From Duganella sp. 1411 (lineage in GTDB: Bacteria; Pseudomonadota; Gammaproteobacteria; Burkholderiales; Burkholderiaceae_D), in contig NZ_JAFICD010000006.1 of NCBI RefSeq assembly GCF_017833525.1, positions 186,001 to 250,000 of the forward strand: 64,000 bases of DNA. Reading direction: 5' to 3'. Position 1 is the stretch's first letter. Each line of letters begins with the position of its first letter. The notes below the pieces were generated by a model, which did no database searches, was not told the DNA's origin, and worked only from the letters and a program-made list of their open reading frames with translations. Made by a program: the position numbers and the translations under genes. This document shows, one piece after another, positions 8,470 to 16,466 of the stretch.

Positions 8470-9168
8470 TTACTGCGACCCTGGGCGCTGGGCCCAAGCC
8501 CGGAACGCCGCGCCGTTGCGCGAGCACACCAGGATCTTTCCGGCTCCGGAAAAGCGCAGCACCATGCCTTCGCCGCTGGTCTGGCTGTTGACGAGATTGC
8601 TCAAAAAGCCGCTGTTGCCGCCGGTGGTGACGGAGATTTCATAGCGCAGCCGGTTATCCCACGCCACCACGTGCGAGTTATCGATGATCACATCGTTGCC
8701 GGGCGTCACGTCCAACGTCGACATCGAACCGAAGCCCGACACCGCCACCTGGCCGGTGCCGCTGGTCTCGGTGATGAAGAAGCCGCCGCTCTGGGCGAAC
8801 AACGCATTGCCCAGGCTTTGCGTGCGCACCTTCAGTTCCACGCTGGAGGTGGCGGCGACAAAGGCGCCGTCGCTGAGCATGTACTGGTACTGGCCGACGT
8901 CGAGCACTTGCATCGCGCCGGGCAGCGTCGGCGCCAGCAGGCAATCGCCGCCGCCGCGCACCGCCTCGATGTGCTGCTGGAAGAAGGACTCGCCGTTGGC
9001 GAAGCGGCGCATGATGGCCGCGCCGATGCCGCCGGTCACCTTGCCCTTCAATTCGAGCGCCGCTTCCATCATCACCATCGCATCCGATTCGCAGTAGATC
9101 TTCTCTCCCTGCGCCAGCGAAACGTGCAGAAACGGGTCGACATCACCGGTGATCGAAAATTTTGGCAT
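8470..9168 (-). CDS. AIM24/TIGR00266 family protein
   Basis: A 232-residue beta-rich protein of the AIM24 family. Recognisable segments are FLHVSLAQGEKIYCESDAMV at the N terminus, ANGESFFQQH in the middle and VIIDNSHVVAWDN near the C terminus. Bacterial members form trefoil-like beta folds, and their function is poorly known. They are frequently encoded with TerD proteins, as here between two terD-like genes, which suggests a shared stress complex. No signal peptide. It follows the upstream TerD gene by 31 bp and precedes the next by 38 bp. Confidence 0.82.
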   Translation of the reverse strand: MPKFSITGDVDPFLHVSLAQGEKIYCESDAMVMMEAALELKGKVTGGIGAAIMRRFANGESFFQQHIEAVRGGGDCLLAPTLPGAMQVLDVGQYQYMLSDGAFVAATSSVELKVRTQSLGNALFAQSGGFFITETSGTGQVAVSGFGSMSTLDVTPGNDVIIDNSHVVAWDNRLRYEISVTTGGNSGFLSNLVNSQTSGEGMVLRFSGAGKILVCSRNGAAFRAWAQRPGSQ

Positions 9169-9199
9169 GACTGAGTCCTTTCTTTCCAGTTAAAGTGAA

Positions 9200-9775
9200 T
9201 TAAACGCCGACGCCGAACGACGCGGCCAGAGGGCCCAGGCCGCCCTTGAAGCCCTGGCCGACGGCCTTGAACTTCCAATCGGAACCGTTACGATACACCT
9301 CGCCGAACACCATCGCCGATTCGGTCGAACCGTCTTCCGACAGGTCGTAGCGGGCGATCTCGGCGTTGCCGGTGGCGTTGACGCAGCGGATGTACGCCTT
9401 CTGCACCATGCCGAAGTTCTGCTTGCGGGCGTCGCCCTCGTGGATCGTCACGCACACGGCGATGCGCTCGACGTCGGCCGGCACCTTGGTCAGGTCGATG
9501 GTGACGGTTTCGTCGTCGCCGTCGCCGGCGCCGGTGCGGTTGTCGCCCGAGTGGGTGACGGCGCCGTCGGACGACTTCAGGTTGTTGTAGAAGATGAAGT
9601 CGTTGTCGGCGCGCACCTTGCCGTCGACCTTCAACAGGAAGGCCGAGCCGTCCAGGTCGAAGGCGCTGCCATCGGTGCTGCGAGCGTCCCAGCCGAGGCC
9701 GACGACGATTTGCGACAGGCCCGGGGCTTCCTTGCTCAGATTAACGTTACCGCCTTTTTGCAGACTGATTGCCAT
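9200..9775 (-). CDS. TerD family calcium-binding stress protein (TerD/TerE-like)
   Basis: 191 residues, a complete TerD domain starting [20 protein letters not shown], with the canonical [10 protein letters not shown] strand and the Ca2+ loop [14 protein letters not shown]. It resembles TerD/TerE of the classical tellurite cluster more closely than the 7850 protein does; the latter has an inserted KSKGFLGFG loop. It is second in the minus-strand operon after the DUF475 gene. A perfect 11-bp hairpin lies in the 107-bp gap between them, which may set the relative expression of soluble and membrane components. The ATG is preceded by AAGGAG. Confidence 0.88.
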   Translation of the reverse strand: MAISLQKGGNVNLSKEAPGLSQIVVGLGWDARSTDGSAFDLDGSAFLLKVDGKVRADNDFIFYNNLKSSDGAVTHSGDNRTGAGDGDDETVTIDLTKVPADVERIAVCVTIHEGDARKQNFGMVQKAYIRCVNATGNAEIARYDLSEDGSTESAMVFGEVYRNGSDWKFKAVGQGFKGGLGPLAASFGVGV

Positions 9776-9817
9776 AATGTGATACTCCTTAAAGAAACCG
9801 GACTTGGGTACTGCATG

Positions 9818-9850
9818 CGGCGGGTCGTGTCCGTGATTAACGACCCGCCG
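9818..9850 (-). terminator. Perfect hairpin between DUF475 and terD genes, possible partial terminator
   Basis: CGGCGGGTCGT (9818-9828) pairs perfectly with ACGACCCGCCG (9840-9850). There is no clear U-tract on either side, so it could be an attenuator, an RNA-processing or stability element, or a weak terminator inside the ter operon. Confidence 0.45.
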
Positions 9851-9882
9851 TGTTCTTTACTGCTTGAATTACTGCCTGAACG

Positions 9883-10935
9883 TTACGCGGCGATCGCTTC
9901 GGTCGCCGCGTGCTTGCGGCGGTGGCGCACCGACGACCAGACCGAGGCGGCGATGAAGGCCACACCAATCAGACCGGTGAAGATCTCCGGCACGTGGTAC
10001 TTCATACTTGCCAGCATGATCGCGGCCAGGATACCGATGGCGTAGTGCGCGCCGTGCTCCAGGTAGACGAACTCGTCGAGCGTGCCCTTCTTCACCAGAT
10101 ACACCGTCATCGAACGGACGAACATCGCGCCGATGGCCAGGCCCAGCATGATGATCACGACGTCGGTGGTGATGGCGAACGCGCCGATCACGCCGTCGAA
10201 GCTGAACGAAGCATCGAGCACTTCCAGGTACAGGAAACCACCGATACCGCCCTTCTTGACCAGGTCGCCGACATCGCTGCCGCCGGCTTCTTCCTTCTCC
10301 AGCAAGCCGCTGATGGCGTCGACGCCGACGTACACCAGGATGCCCCACAGGCCGGAGATGAGCACGATCAGTTTCTGCGCCTCGGTCACCAAGCCCATCG
10401 AGGCCATCAGCACGCCCAGCGAAATCATCACCGAGATCGACGAGACCTTGCCCAGCGAACCGAGCTTCTTCTCGAAGTTGCCCAGCCAGTGCACTTCCTT
10501 GTCCTCGTCCAGCAGGAAGTTCAGGAACACCAGCAGCAGGAACATGCCGCCGAAGGCCGCCACTTCCGCGTGGTGGTTAGTCAGGTGCATCGAATACGTC
10601 TTCGGATCGTTCAGCGCCAAGGTCCACACGTCCATGATGCCGATGTCGGCCGCGACCGCCACGATGACCAGCGGGAACAGCAAACGCATACCGAACACGG
10701 CGATGATGATGCCGAGGCCGAGGAACAGCTTTTGCCAAAACTCATCCCAGTTCTTCAGCACGGAGGCGTTGACCACCGCGTTATCGAACGACAGCGACAC
10801 TTCCATCGCCGCCAGGATCAGCGCGACGCCGAACGCGGACAGCGCGCCGGGCCAGCCGTTGTGCGAGTACCCCCACCAGCCGGCCGCCGCAAGGCAGACG
10901 ATGCTGACCAGGAAGGAAATTCTAAAGTGCTTCAT
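9883..10935 (-). CDS. DUF475/TerC-like integral membrane protein
   Basis: 350 residues with about nine hydrophobic segments. Two acidic membrane motifs typical of TerC-like proteins are present: SLSFDNAVVNASVLKNWDEF near residue 50 and DASFSFDGVIGAFAITTD near residue 240. The overall layout matches the DUF475 branch of the TerC superfamily, often encoded with terD genes. TerC-type proteins are linked to tellurite resistance and, in other branches, to Mn2+ export; which applies here cannot be told. It is the promoter-proximal gene of the ter-like operon, divergent from a LysR regulator across 110 bp. The C terminus is basic and cytoplasmic (SVRHRRKHAAT). Confidence 0.88.
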   Translation of the reverse strand: MKHFRISFLVSIVCLAAAGWWGYSHNGWPGALSAFGVALILAAMEVSLSFDNAVVNASVLKNWDEFWQKLFLGLGIIIAVFGMRLLFPLVIVAVAADIGIMDVWTLALNDPKTYSMHLTNHHAEVAAFGGMFLLLVFLNFLLDEDKEVHWLGNFEKKLGSLGKVSSISVMISLGVLMASMGLVTEAQKLIVLISGLWGILVYVGVDAISGLLEKEEAGGSDVGDLVKKGGIGGFLYLEVLDASFSFDGVIGAFAITTDVVIIMLGLAIGAMFVRSMTVYLVKKGTLDEFVYLEHGAHYAIGILAAIMLASMKYHVPEIFTGLIGVAFIAASVWSSVRHRRKHAATEAIAA

Positions 10936-11045
10936 TGATGTTTTCCCCAGTTATAAGTTGATGTAGCGCAGTGTATAGGCGCGCAGCCAATTTAAAAATA
11001 GAAGATAATTGAAGTATTACTTCGTAAAAACGGAAGATAGGCCCA
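10936..11045. promoter_or_regulatory. Divergent promoter region, ter operon / LysR gene
   Basis: A 110-bp AT-enriched spacer between the DUF475 gene (leftward) and the NhaR-like gene (rightward). LysR-type regulators commonly bind such divergent spacers. I see no unambiguous T-N11-A box that I would assert. Confidence 0.5.
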
Positions 11046-11957
11046 ATGAAGACCAGCGGACTGAATTTTCGGCACCTGTATTTTTTCTGGATGGTGGCCA
11101 AGGAAGGCGGCGTCACGCGCGCCGCCGAGCGGCTCGGGCTGGCGGTGCAAACGATCAGCATGCAGCTGGCGTCGCTGGAACAATCGATCGGCAAGCAATT
11201 GCTCGAGCCGCAGGGACGGCGCCTGGTGCCGACCGAGGCGGGCCGGCTCGCGCTGAGCTACTGCGACCAGATCTTCCTGCTGGGCGAGCAATTGCAGGAC
11301 GCGCTAGACGAGGCCGAGGCGGGCAAGATGCGACTGACGGTGGGCATCTCCGACTCGCTGCCCAAGCTGATCGCGTTCCGCCTGCTGCAGGCCACCCAGG
11401 AGCTCGACAAGCAGGTGCGGCTGGTGTGCATGGAGGCCGAGTTCGAGGACCTGCTGGCCGACTTGGCGCTGGGCAAGCTCGATGTCGTATTGACCGACCG
11501 CACGGTGCGCGCCGGCGGCAGCCTCAAGGTGTACAGCCACCTGCTGGGCGAAAGCGACATGAAGCTGTTCGGCGTGCCGCGCCTGGCCGACAAGTACCGG
11601 CCCGGCTTTCCGGCCAGCCTGAACCACGCGCCGCTGCTCGTACCCACGCGCAACAACGCGCTGCGCGGTCGCATCGACGCCTGGCTGGTGGAGCACGAGG
11701 TGCGGCCGGAGATCGTCGGCGAATTCGAGGACAACGCCATGCTCAACACGTTCGGGCGCAACGGCATGGGCTTGTTCTTCGCCACGTCGGCGCTGGCGCA
11801 GGACATCAAGGATCAGTTCGGCGCGGTGCTGGTGGGCGACGCGCCGGAACTGCGCGAGCACTTCTACGCCATCTCCAGCGCCCGCAAGATCAAGCATCCG
11901 GCGGTCGAGGCGATCCTGTCGGCGGTGCACAGCGGACCGTTCGCGGTGGCAAGCTGA
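11046..11957 (+). CDS. LysR family regulator, NhaR-like
   Basis: 303 residues: winged HTH (FRHLYFFWMVAKEGGVTRAA, ERLGLAVQTISMQLASLEQS) followed by a periplasmic-binding-type effector domain. LNFRHLYFFW, the use of VQTISMQ in the recognition helix, and FEDNAMLNTFGRNGMGLFF in the effector domain are features of the NhaR branch. In E. coli NhaR responds to Na+ and activates an antiporter gene. No antiporter is adjacent here; the gene instead diverges from the DUF475/TerD operon, which it may control. That target is inferred. Purine-rich sequence (GGAAGATAGG) precedes the ATG. Confidence 0.82.
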   Translation: MKTSGLNFRHLYFFWMVAKEGGVTRAAERLGLAVQTISMQLASLEQSIGKQLLEPQGRRLVPTEAGRLALSYCDQIFLLGEQLQDALDEAEAGKMRLTVGISDSLPKLIAFRLLQATQELDKQVRLVCMEAEFEDLLADLALGKLDVVLTDRTVRAGGSLKVYSHLLGESDMKLFGVPRLADKYRPGFPASLNHAPLLVPTRNNALRGRIDAWLVEHEVRPEIVGEFEDNAMLNTFGRNGMGLFFATSALAQDIKDQFGAVLVGDAPELREHFYAISSARKIKHPAVEAILSAVHSGPFAVAS

Positions 11958-12013
11958 CAGACCTTATCGAATCGGTTACAGTTTACCGATCACTAGACTG
12001 ATGGGAGCGGGCG

Positions 12014-12397
12014 ATGTTGAAAGGCACTTGTTTATGCGGCGGCGTCGCCTACCGGGCCGAGGGGCCGGTGTCCCACGCCAGCCACTGCTACTGCACCATG
12101 TGCCAGAAGCAGCACGGCGCGGCGTCCGGCACCTACGCCAACGTCGGCATGGCCGGCTTCGCCTTCGAGCGCGGCGCCGACCTGGTGACCGAATACGCCT
12201 CGTCCGACCACGGCCGGCGCGGCTTTTGCCGGGTGTGCGGCTCGACCTTGTTCTGGCGCAGCACGCAAAGCCCGGACCGCATCGCCCTCACGCTGGGCAC
12301 GATGGAGCCCGAATACGACGGCCCGGTGCAGCGCGAACTGCACACCGACACCAAGCCGCGCTGGCTGCCGACCAGGCAGGCCGACGCCGGTGATTAG
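12014..12397 (+). CDS. GFA family (glutathione-dependent formaldehyde-activating-like) zinc protein
   Basis: 127 residues, the usual length of the GFA fold. The zinc cysteines are all present: Cys6 and Cys8 in GTCLCGGV, Cys25, Cys27 and Cys30 in HCYCTMCQK, and Cys72 and Cys75 in FCRVCGSTLF. The family is named after an enzyme first proposed to promote S-hydroxymethylglutathione formation; most members have no assigned substrate. A second GFA paralogue lies at 28881. The stop overlaps the start of the next gene by 8 bp, so the two are translationally coupled. Confidence 0.85.
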   Translation: MLKGTCLCGGVAYRAEGPVSHASHCYCTMCQKQHGAASGTYANVGMAGFAFERGADLVTEYASSDHGRRGFCRVCGSTLFWRSTQSPDRIALTLGTMEPEYDGPVQRELHTDTKPRWLPTRQADAGD

Positions 12398-12890
12398 CCG
12401 GAAAAAGCTACGCCACGTCGCCGCTGGCCTGCTCGCCTCATTCATCAGCCGCAACAACGACCTGGCGGGCTACTGGGCGCCCGGCCTGCTGTACCGCGAG
12501 TGCGGGGCCGACCTGTGCGTGCGATTGAACTTGCTTGCACCGGGCCCGGCCCCCTCGCCCCGCATCGCCACGGCCGCCGCCCGCCAGTACGGCGAATTCC
12601 TGCAACGCGCGCTGAGCAGGCACGGCCTGCACCTGGAACAGCTCGCACACGCCGAGATCGCGCTGCGTTTCGACGCGGACATCGCGCTGAACGATGTCGG
12701 ACGCGGATGGATAGGCGAGCCCTTCGTTTGCACCGTCACGCTCACGGCGCAGGACGGCCGGGCGGCCCGTGCGCAAGGCATCAGACGCTGCGCGCGCTAT
12801 GATCCCGGCAGGTTCACGGGGCGGGCGCACAGCGGCGGCCCGGCATTTGAACCGCTGCTGAACGGAGCCATTGGAGGGGACGACGACTGA
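12390..12890 (+). CDS. Hypothetical protein coupled to the GFA gene
   Basis: 166 residues with a GTG start inside the end of the GFA gene (8-bp overlap). I do not recognise a family. Features visible: a basic N terminus (ISRKKLRHVAAGLLASFISR), the segment NNDLAGYWAPGLLYRECGAD, and an acidic C terminus (GGDDD). No signal peptide or membrane segment is clear. Coding potential is supported by the overlap and by GC-rich third positions like its neighbours. It probably shares a transcript with the GFA gene. The function is unknown. Confidence 0.6.
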   Translation: MISRKKLRHVAAGLLASFISRNNDLAGYWAPGLLYRECGADLCVRLNLLAPGPAPSPRIATAAARQYGEFLQRALSRHGLHLEQLAHAEIALRFDADIALNDVGRGWIGEPFVCTVTLTAQDGRAARAQGIRRCARYDPGRFTGRAHSGGPAFEPLLNGAIGGDDD

Positions 12891-12963
12891 CCCCGCCATG
12901 GCTGATAGTCCCGCGCGGGTTTGCTAAAATGGCACTTTCCACTTTCGTCTGCCGGGAACTTCT

Positions 12964-13449
12964 GTGCTCACTGCAATTCATCATCCCGCCACCGGCGTTT
13001 CTGACCTGGCACCGCTCCGGCAAGCGCGCGCCGACGACATTCCGGCGATGTCGGCTATTCGCCTTGCCGTCAAGGAAAACGTTCTATCCGATCCGAGCCG
13101 TGTCACCGAGCAAATGTATCGGGACTATCTGGACCTGTTGGGACGCGGCTGGGTGGTCGAGGTCGACGGCAAGGTGGTGGGATTTTCCTACGCCGATAAG
13201 ACTGACGCGTCGATCTGGGCGCTGTTTGTGGCGCAGGACTACGAAGGCAGGGGAATCGCGAAGCGCTTGTTGAATGCGGCGGTGGACTGGCTGTTCGCCC
13301 TGGGCCACGAAAGCGTTCATCTGAGCACCTCCAAAGATACGCGGGCCGACAAATTCTATACCAGCCAAGGATGGACCCGCAGCGTGTTGAACGACCGCGA
13401 TGCGGGATTTCGCCTTACACGGAAGGCGACAACATTTGAAGGTAGCTGA
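12964..13449 (+). CDS. GNAT family N-acetyltransferase
   Basis: 161 residues with a GTG start. The GNAT core is clear: RQARADDIPAMSAIRLAVKE (beta1-alpha1), GRGWVVEVDGKVVGFSYADK (beta2-3), IWALFVAQDYEGRGIAKRLL, which holds the acetyl-CoA pyrophosphate loop QDYEGRGIAKR, and the closing YTSQGWTRS. The family transfers acetyl groups from acetyl-CoA to amines; the substrate is unknown. Its 3' end overlaps the 3' end of another GNAT gene on the opposite strand by 35 bp. An in-frame downstream start is possible but would remove beta1. Confidence 0.82.
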   Translation: MLTAIHHPATGVSDLAPLRQARADDIPAMSAIRLAVKENVLSDPSRVTEQMYRDYLDLLGRGWVVEVDGKVVGFSYADKTDASIWALFVAQDYEGRGIAKRLLNAAVDWLFALGHESVHLSTSKDTRADKFYTSQGWTRSVLNDRDAGFRLTRKATTFEGS

Positions 13450-13891
13450 CGTCAGTGCCGTTATAGTGCCGGGTCGACCGACCGGCAACGGTGAATCCGC
13501 TTCGCTGATAAAACTGTCGCGCATTGAGATTGGACTCCGCCACATGCAGCGACAATCCTCGCGGCGCGCGCGCCAGCGCAGCGTTGAGCAAGGCGTGGCC
13601 CACGCCTCGTCCGCGCGCCTCGCCGTGCACGAATAACGCCCGCAACTGCCCGTCGAACATGGCGGCGAATCCCACCACCCTGTCATCTTCATAGACGATG
13701 ACATCGGATTCGCGAAACGCCGCCAGGATGACGGCGTCCTCTTCCAGCGGAATAATTTCAATGACTTGGGCTTCGTATGCCAGCTCGTCGCGCTTGGCAT
13801 TGGCGTAAATTCGGCCGACTTCGGCAAGATCCGCCTCATTAAACTGCCTGACGCGCATTGGCAACGGCCCGCCGGCATCCAACTCAGACAA
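13415..13891 (-). CDS. GNAT family N-acetyltransferase (convergent paralogue)
   Basis: Up to 158 residues. An internal Met at residue 12 (MRVRQFNEADLAEVGRIYAN, start near 13858) is the better domain boundary, because the GNAT fold begins there. The acetyl-CoA loop is GEARGRGVGHALL, preceded by LRALFVHG, and the C-terminal NARQFYQRSGFTVAG is canonical. It converges on the neighbouring GNAT gene with a 35-bp tail-to-tail overlap. The gene for a small membrane protein ends 8 bp into its start region. The substrate is unknown. Confidence 0.8.
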   Translation of the reverse strand: MSELDAGGPLPMRVRQFNEADLAEVGRIYANAKRDELAYEAQVIEIIPLEEDAVILAAFRESDVIVYEDDRVVGFAAMFDGQLRALFVHGEARGRGVGHALLNAALARAPRGLSLHVAESNLNARQFYQRSGFTVAGRSTRHYNGTDVSYLQMLSPSV

Positions 13892-14108
13892 CGTTTGCCC
13901 GCCTTTTTCGCAGCCGCGCCATGTAAACCACCGCGCATCCGATCATCGGAAGCAGCGCGAAGAGCGCACCGACGCCGATAAAAAGCCAGCCGGCGGCGGC
14001 ACCGCCGAATACGCAGAACACAAATAAAAACAGCATCTCCGGACTGCCAAGAAAAAGCAGGCCCCAGTTGTCACAATGGGCTGCGGACTTCTCAGAAACT
14101 CTCTTCAT
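13884..14108 (-). CDS. Small hypothetical membrane protein
   Basis: 74 residues. Two hydrophobic segments (MLFLFVFCVFGGAAAGWLFI and VGALFALLPMIGCAVVYMA) are followed by a basic tail (RLRKRRANVV), predicting a two-helix inner-membrane protein with a cytoplasmic C terminus. I recognise no family. It overlaps the start of the GNAT gene by 8 bp on the same strand, which supports a real two-gene unit. It is transcribed leftward from the AT-rich region. Confidence 0.5.
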   Translation of the reverse strand: MKRVSEKSAAHCDNWGLLFLGSPEMLFLFVFCVFGGAAAGWLFIGVGALFALLPMIGCAVVYMARLRKRRANVV

Positions 14109-14639
14109 GGGACTCTCGCAGGTTGGTCGTCAAACTGAACATCAATACTTCGCATGCTGGCGTCGAGATCGGCATTCAACGATGAAAAAAACTAGCTAGC
14201 GCTTCCCATCATATCTTGTTTAGATTTCTATGGGCCAATATGTCTTTTTCCTCAGCCGTTATATTTGGTTAGAATTTCCAATAATCAATGCACGATCAAA
14301 TTACATGGTTCTATTTTGATAGAATCTGGACTTTTAAACAGTGGATGGCTCGCCGCAGTTATATTTGGAGAGAATTCCAGGTTGAATATCTTCCAATAAG
14401 CAAGTTATGAAATTTTTAATTATTAATTGACAGCGTATTTTTTTCGCAATATTCTTGAGCTGTTTCAAATACGCTGCTTTCGAAGTGAGGTTGCCACTGG
14501 CGGTAATGCCTGTTACCCACAATACCCCCCCAAGTAAAAGGATCTGGATATGTTTCAGAAGCCATACAGAGATCGTCAAAAAGAGATTTCCATTATCTCG
14601 ATTCCAGGTCTCGGCTGTAACAAGCCCGGAACATATCTC
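14109..14639. other. AT-rich intergenic region with short repeats, leader of the NRPS cluster
   Basis: A 530-bp gene-free stretch whose middle (14160-14470) is far more AT-rich than anything around it. GTTATATTTGGTTAGAATTT near 14257 is echoed by GTTATATTTGGAGAGAATTC near 14356. A weaker related copy, TCTATTTTGATAGAATCT, lies near 14310. The repeats are about 50 and 100 bp apart. They could be tandem regulator-binding sites or curved promoter DNA for the downstream cluster. A minus-strand open frame here has only a TTG start and no support. Confidence 0.55.
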
Positions 14640-16307
14640 ATGAAACTTGTCTTCATCTGGCCCTTAATAGGATGTTTTGCCGCGGCAGGGGCTGCGCAGC
14701 CGTCGGCGCCTTGGTTGTCGCCATTGTTTGCCCCGGCCCGCCTCTCACAGGACGTGCGCATTCTGGCCTCCGACGAATTCGAGGGGCGGGCTCCGTACAC
14801 CGCTGCGGAAACCAAAACCGTCGATTACCTCGTTACGCAAATGCGCCGCGCAGGGCTGCAGCCTGGCGGTGACATCGATAACGGAAAACGCAGCTGGATT
14901 CAGCCCGTTCGGCTCGTTCGTAGCGAACACGTCAGCCCGCCCTCGGCGTCCATAACGATCGGTGGCGTGCAGCAAACTCTTAGTCAAGGGCAAGAGGTCG
15001 TTATCCGTGCCACGTTAAACGGCTCCAGCTCGGTCGACATCGATTCGGCGCCAGTGGTATTCATTGGCTATGGGGTCAGCGCGCCGGAGCGCAACTGGGA
15101 CGATTTCAAAGGCGTGGACCTGCACGGTAAAGTCGCATTGGTGTTGATAAACGATCCAGACTTCGAAACCGGCGAAGGCGATTTCGGCGGCCGCGAGATG
15201 ACTTATTATGGCCGCTGGACATATAAGTTCGAGGAAGCTCTCCGGCGTGGTGCTAGCGCCGTATTCATCATCCACGAGACGGCACCAGCTTCTTATGGAT
15301 GGGAACTGGTGCGGAACACGGACACTCTTCCTTTATTCGACATCGAGCGCGACGACCCGGCATCGATCCATCCGCAGCTGGAAGGATGGATGCATAGAGA
15401 TTCCGCAGTGACGCTGTTTGAGCGGGCTGGGCTTGACTTCGAGGTGCTCAAGCAGGTGGCCCGGACCAGGGAATTCCATCCAGTTGAGCTTGCGGACGCT
15501 CGATTCTCGACTAGCTATCAAGTCAATCTCTCCACCGTCACATCAAAAAATGTGGTGGGTAGGATAAACGGCCGCGTGCACCCCGAAGAGAGCGTTGTTT
15601 ATGTCGCGCACTGGGATCATTTGGGTATCGGCAGCGATGACGCGCAAGGCGATCATGTCTTCAATGGCGCCTTCGATAACGCAACCGGCGTGGCCGGGCT
15701 ACTTGAGCTCGGGCGCCGTTTTGCAAACGGCCCTTCTCCGCAGCGTTCGCTGATATTTTTAGCGGTCACATCCGAGGAAAAAGGATTGCTGGGTTCAGAA
15801 TATTATGTTTCCAACCCCAGCCAGCCGCTATCAAAAACAGCAGGCGTTATTAATATCGATATTCTCGACCCCCATGGTCCGGCACGAAACTTTACTTCGG
15901 CAGGCAATCCAAAGCTGGATCTGCTCGACGATTTAAAAGTTACTGCAAAACATTGGGGCCTTTACTTCGCGCCCGATAAAAATTTGGCAGCGGGCCGGTT
16001 TTTCCGCTCTGATCATTTCTCGTTTGCTAAACGCGGAGTTCCAGCAGTGTGGTTCCAGTCGGGGAACGACTGGTACCACGGTGGCGCCACGGCAGGCGAT
16101 GCCGAAATGGCCGATTTCTATGCGAATAGATACCATCAACGCGGGGACGAATGGTCGCCGGCTTGGTCATTCACCGGCATGGCCCGTGATGTTTCGATCC
16201 TCTATCAATTCGGCCTCGACCTGGCGAACTCGCGGCGATGGCCCAACTGGGGCGCGGACTCGGAGTTTCGCGCGGTCCGCGACCAAACGGCCGCAGAGCG
16301 CCCCTGA
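14640..16307 (+). CDS. Secreted M28 family zinc metallopeptidase with PA domain
   Basis: 555 residues from the ATG that opens a good signal peptide (MKLVFIWPLIGCFAAAGAAQ). An upstream in-frame ATG at 14550 would bury that signal, so I reject it. An inserted protease-associated segment (FIGYGVSAPERNWDDFKGVD, then KVALVLINDPDF) precedes the M28 catalytic core. Di-zinc ligands and catalytic residues are intact: His324 in VAHWDHLG, Asp346 in FDNATGV, Glu379-Glu380 in SEEKGLLGS, Asp407 in NIDILD and His459 in SDHFSF. It is an aminopeptidase- or carboxypeptidase-like exopeptidase acting outside the cytoplasm. Placed immediately upstream of the NRPS genes, it may trim a leader group, recycle the product or be unrelated. 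Confidence 0.85.
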   Translation: MKLVFIWPLIGCFAAAGAAQPSAPWLSPLFAPARLSQDVRILASDEFEGRAPYTAAETKTVDYLVTQMRRAGLQPGGDIDNGKRSWIQPVRLVRSEHVSPPSASITIGGVQQTLSQGQEVVIRATLNGSSSVDIDSAPVVFIGYGVSAPERNWDDFKGVDLHGKVALVLINDPDFETGEGDFGGREMTYYGRWTYKFEEALRRGASAVFIIHETAPASYGWELVRNTDTLPLFDIERDDPASIHPQLEGWMHRDSAVTLFERAGLDFEVLKQVARTREFHPVELADARFSTSYQVNLSTVTSKNVVGRINGRVHPEESVVYVAHWDHLGIGSDDAQGDHVFNGAFDNATGVAGLLELGRRFANGPSPQRSLIFLAVTSEEKGLLGSEYYVSNPSQPLSKTAGVINIDILDPHGPARNFTSAGNPKLDLLDDLKVTAKHWGLYFAPDKNLAAGRFFRSDHFSFAKRGVPAVWFQSGNDWYHGGATAGDAEMADFYANRYHQRGDEWSPAWSFTGMARDVSILYQFGLDLANSRRWPNWGADSEFRAVRDQTAAERP

Positions 16308-16466
16308 CCAGGCATCTTTCTCCACCAATACCTATTGAAGTCTGCGATGTGACAACTTCGCTGTTGGCACGCGCACGGCCGGGGATACGCACGCCGATGG
16401 GCGTCGCATACCGCCTGATTCCGATGAAAACGCCATGGTTGTAATAATCTGAAAGGAGCCCTCGAA

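Noticed and set aside
12802-12963. Possible extra small gene between the hypothetical protein and the GNAT gene
   Set aside because: The spacer is about 70 bp after the stop and contains no start with a ribosome site.
14334-14579. 81-codon minus-strand frame in the AT-rich leader, with a hydrophobic N terminus
   Set aside because: Only a TTG start, no ribosome site, and half of it runs through the repeat-bearing AT-rich block; chance openness is likely.
14550-14640. Upstream start of the M28 peptidase adding 30 residues
   Set aside because: It would place a charged extension before a clear signal peptide; the internal ATG at 14640 begins the signal sequence.
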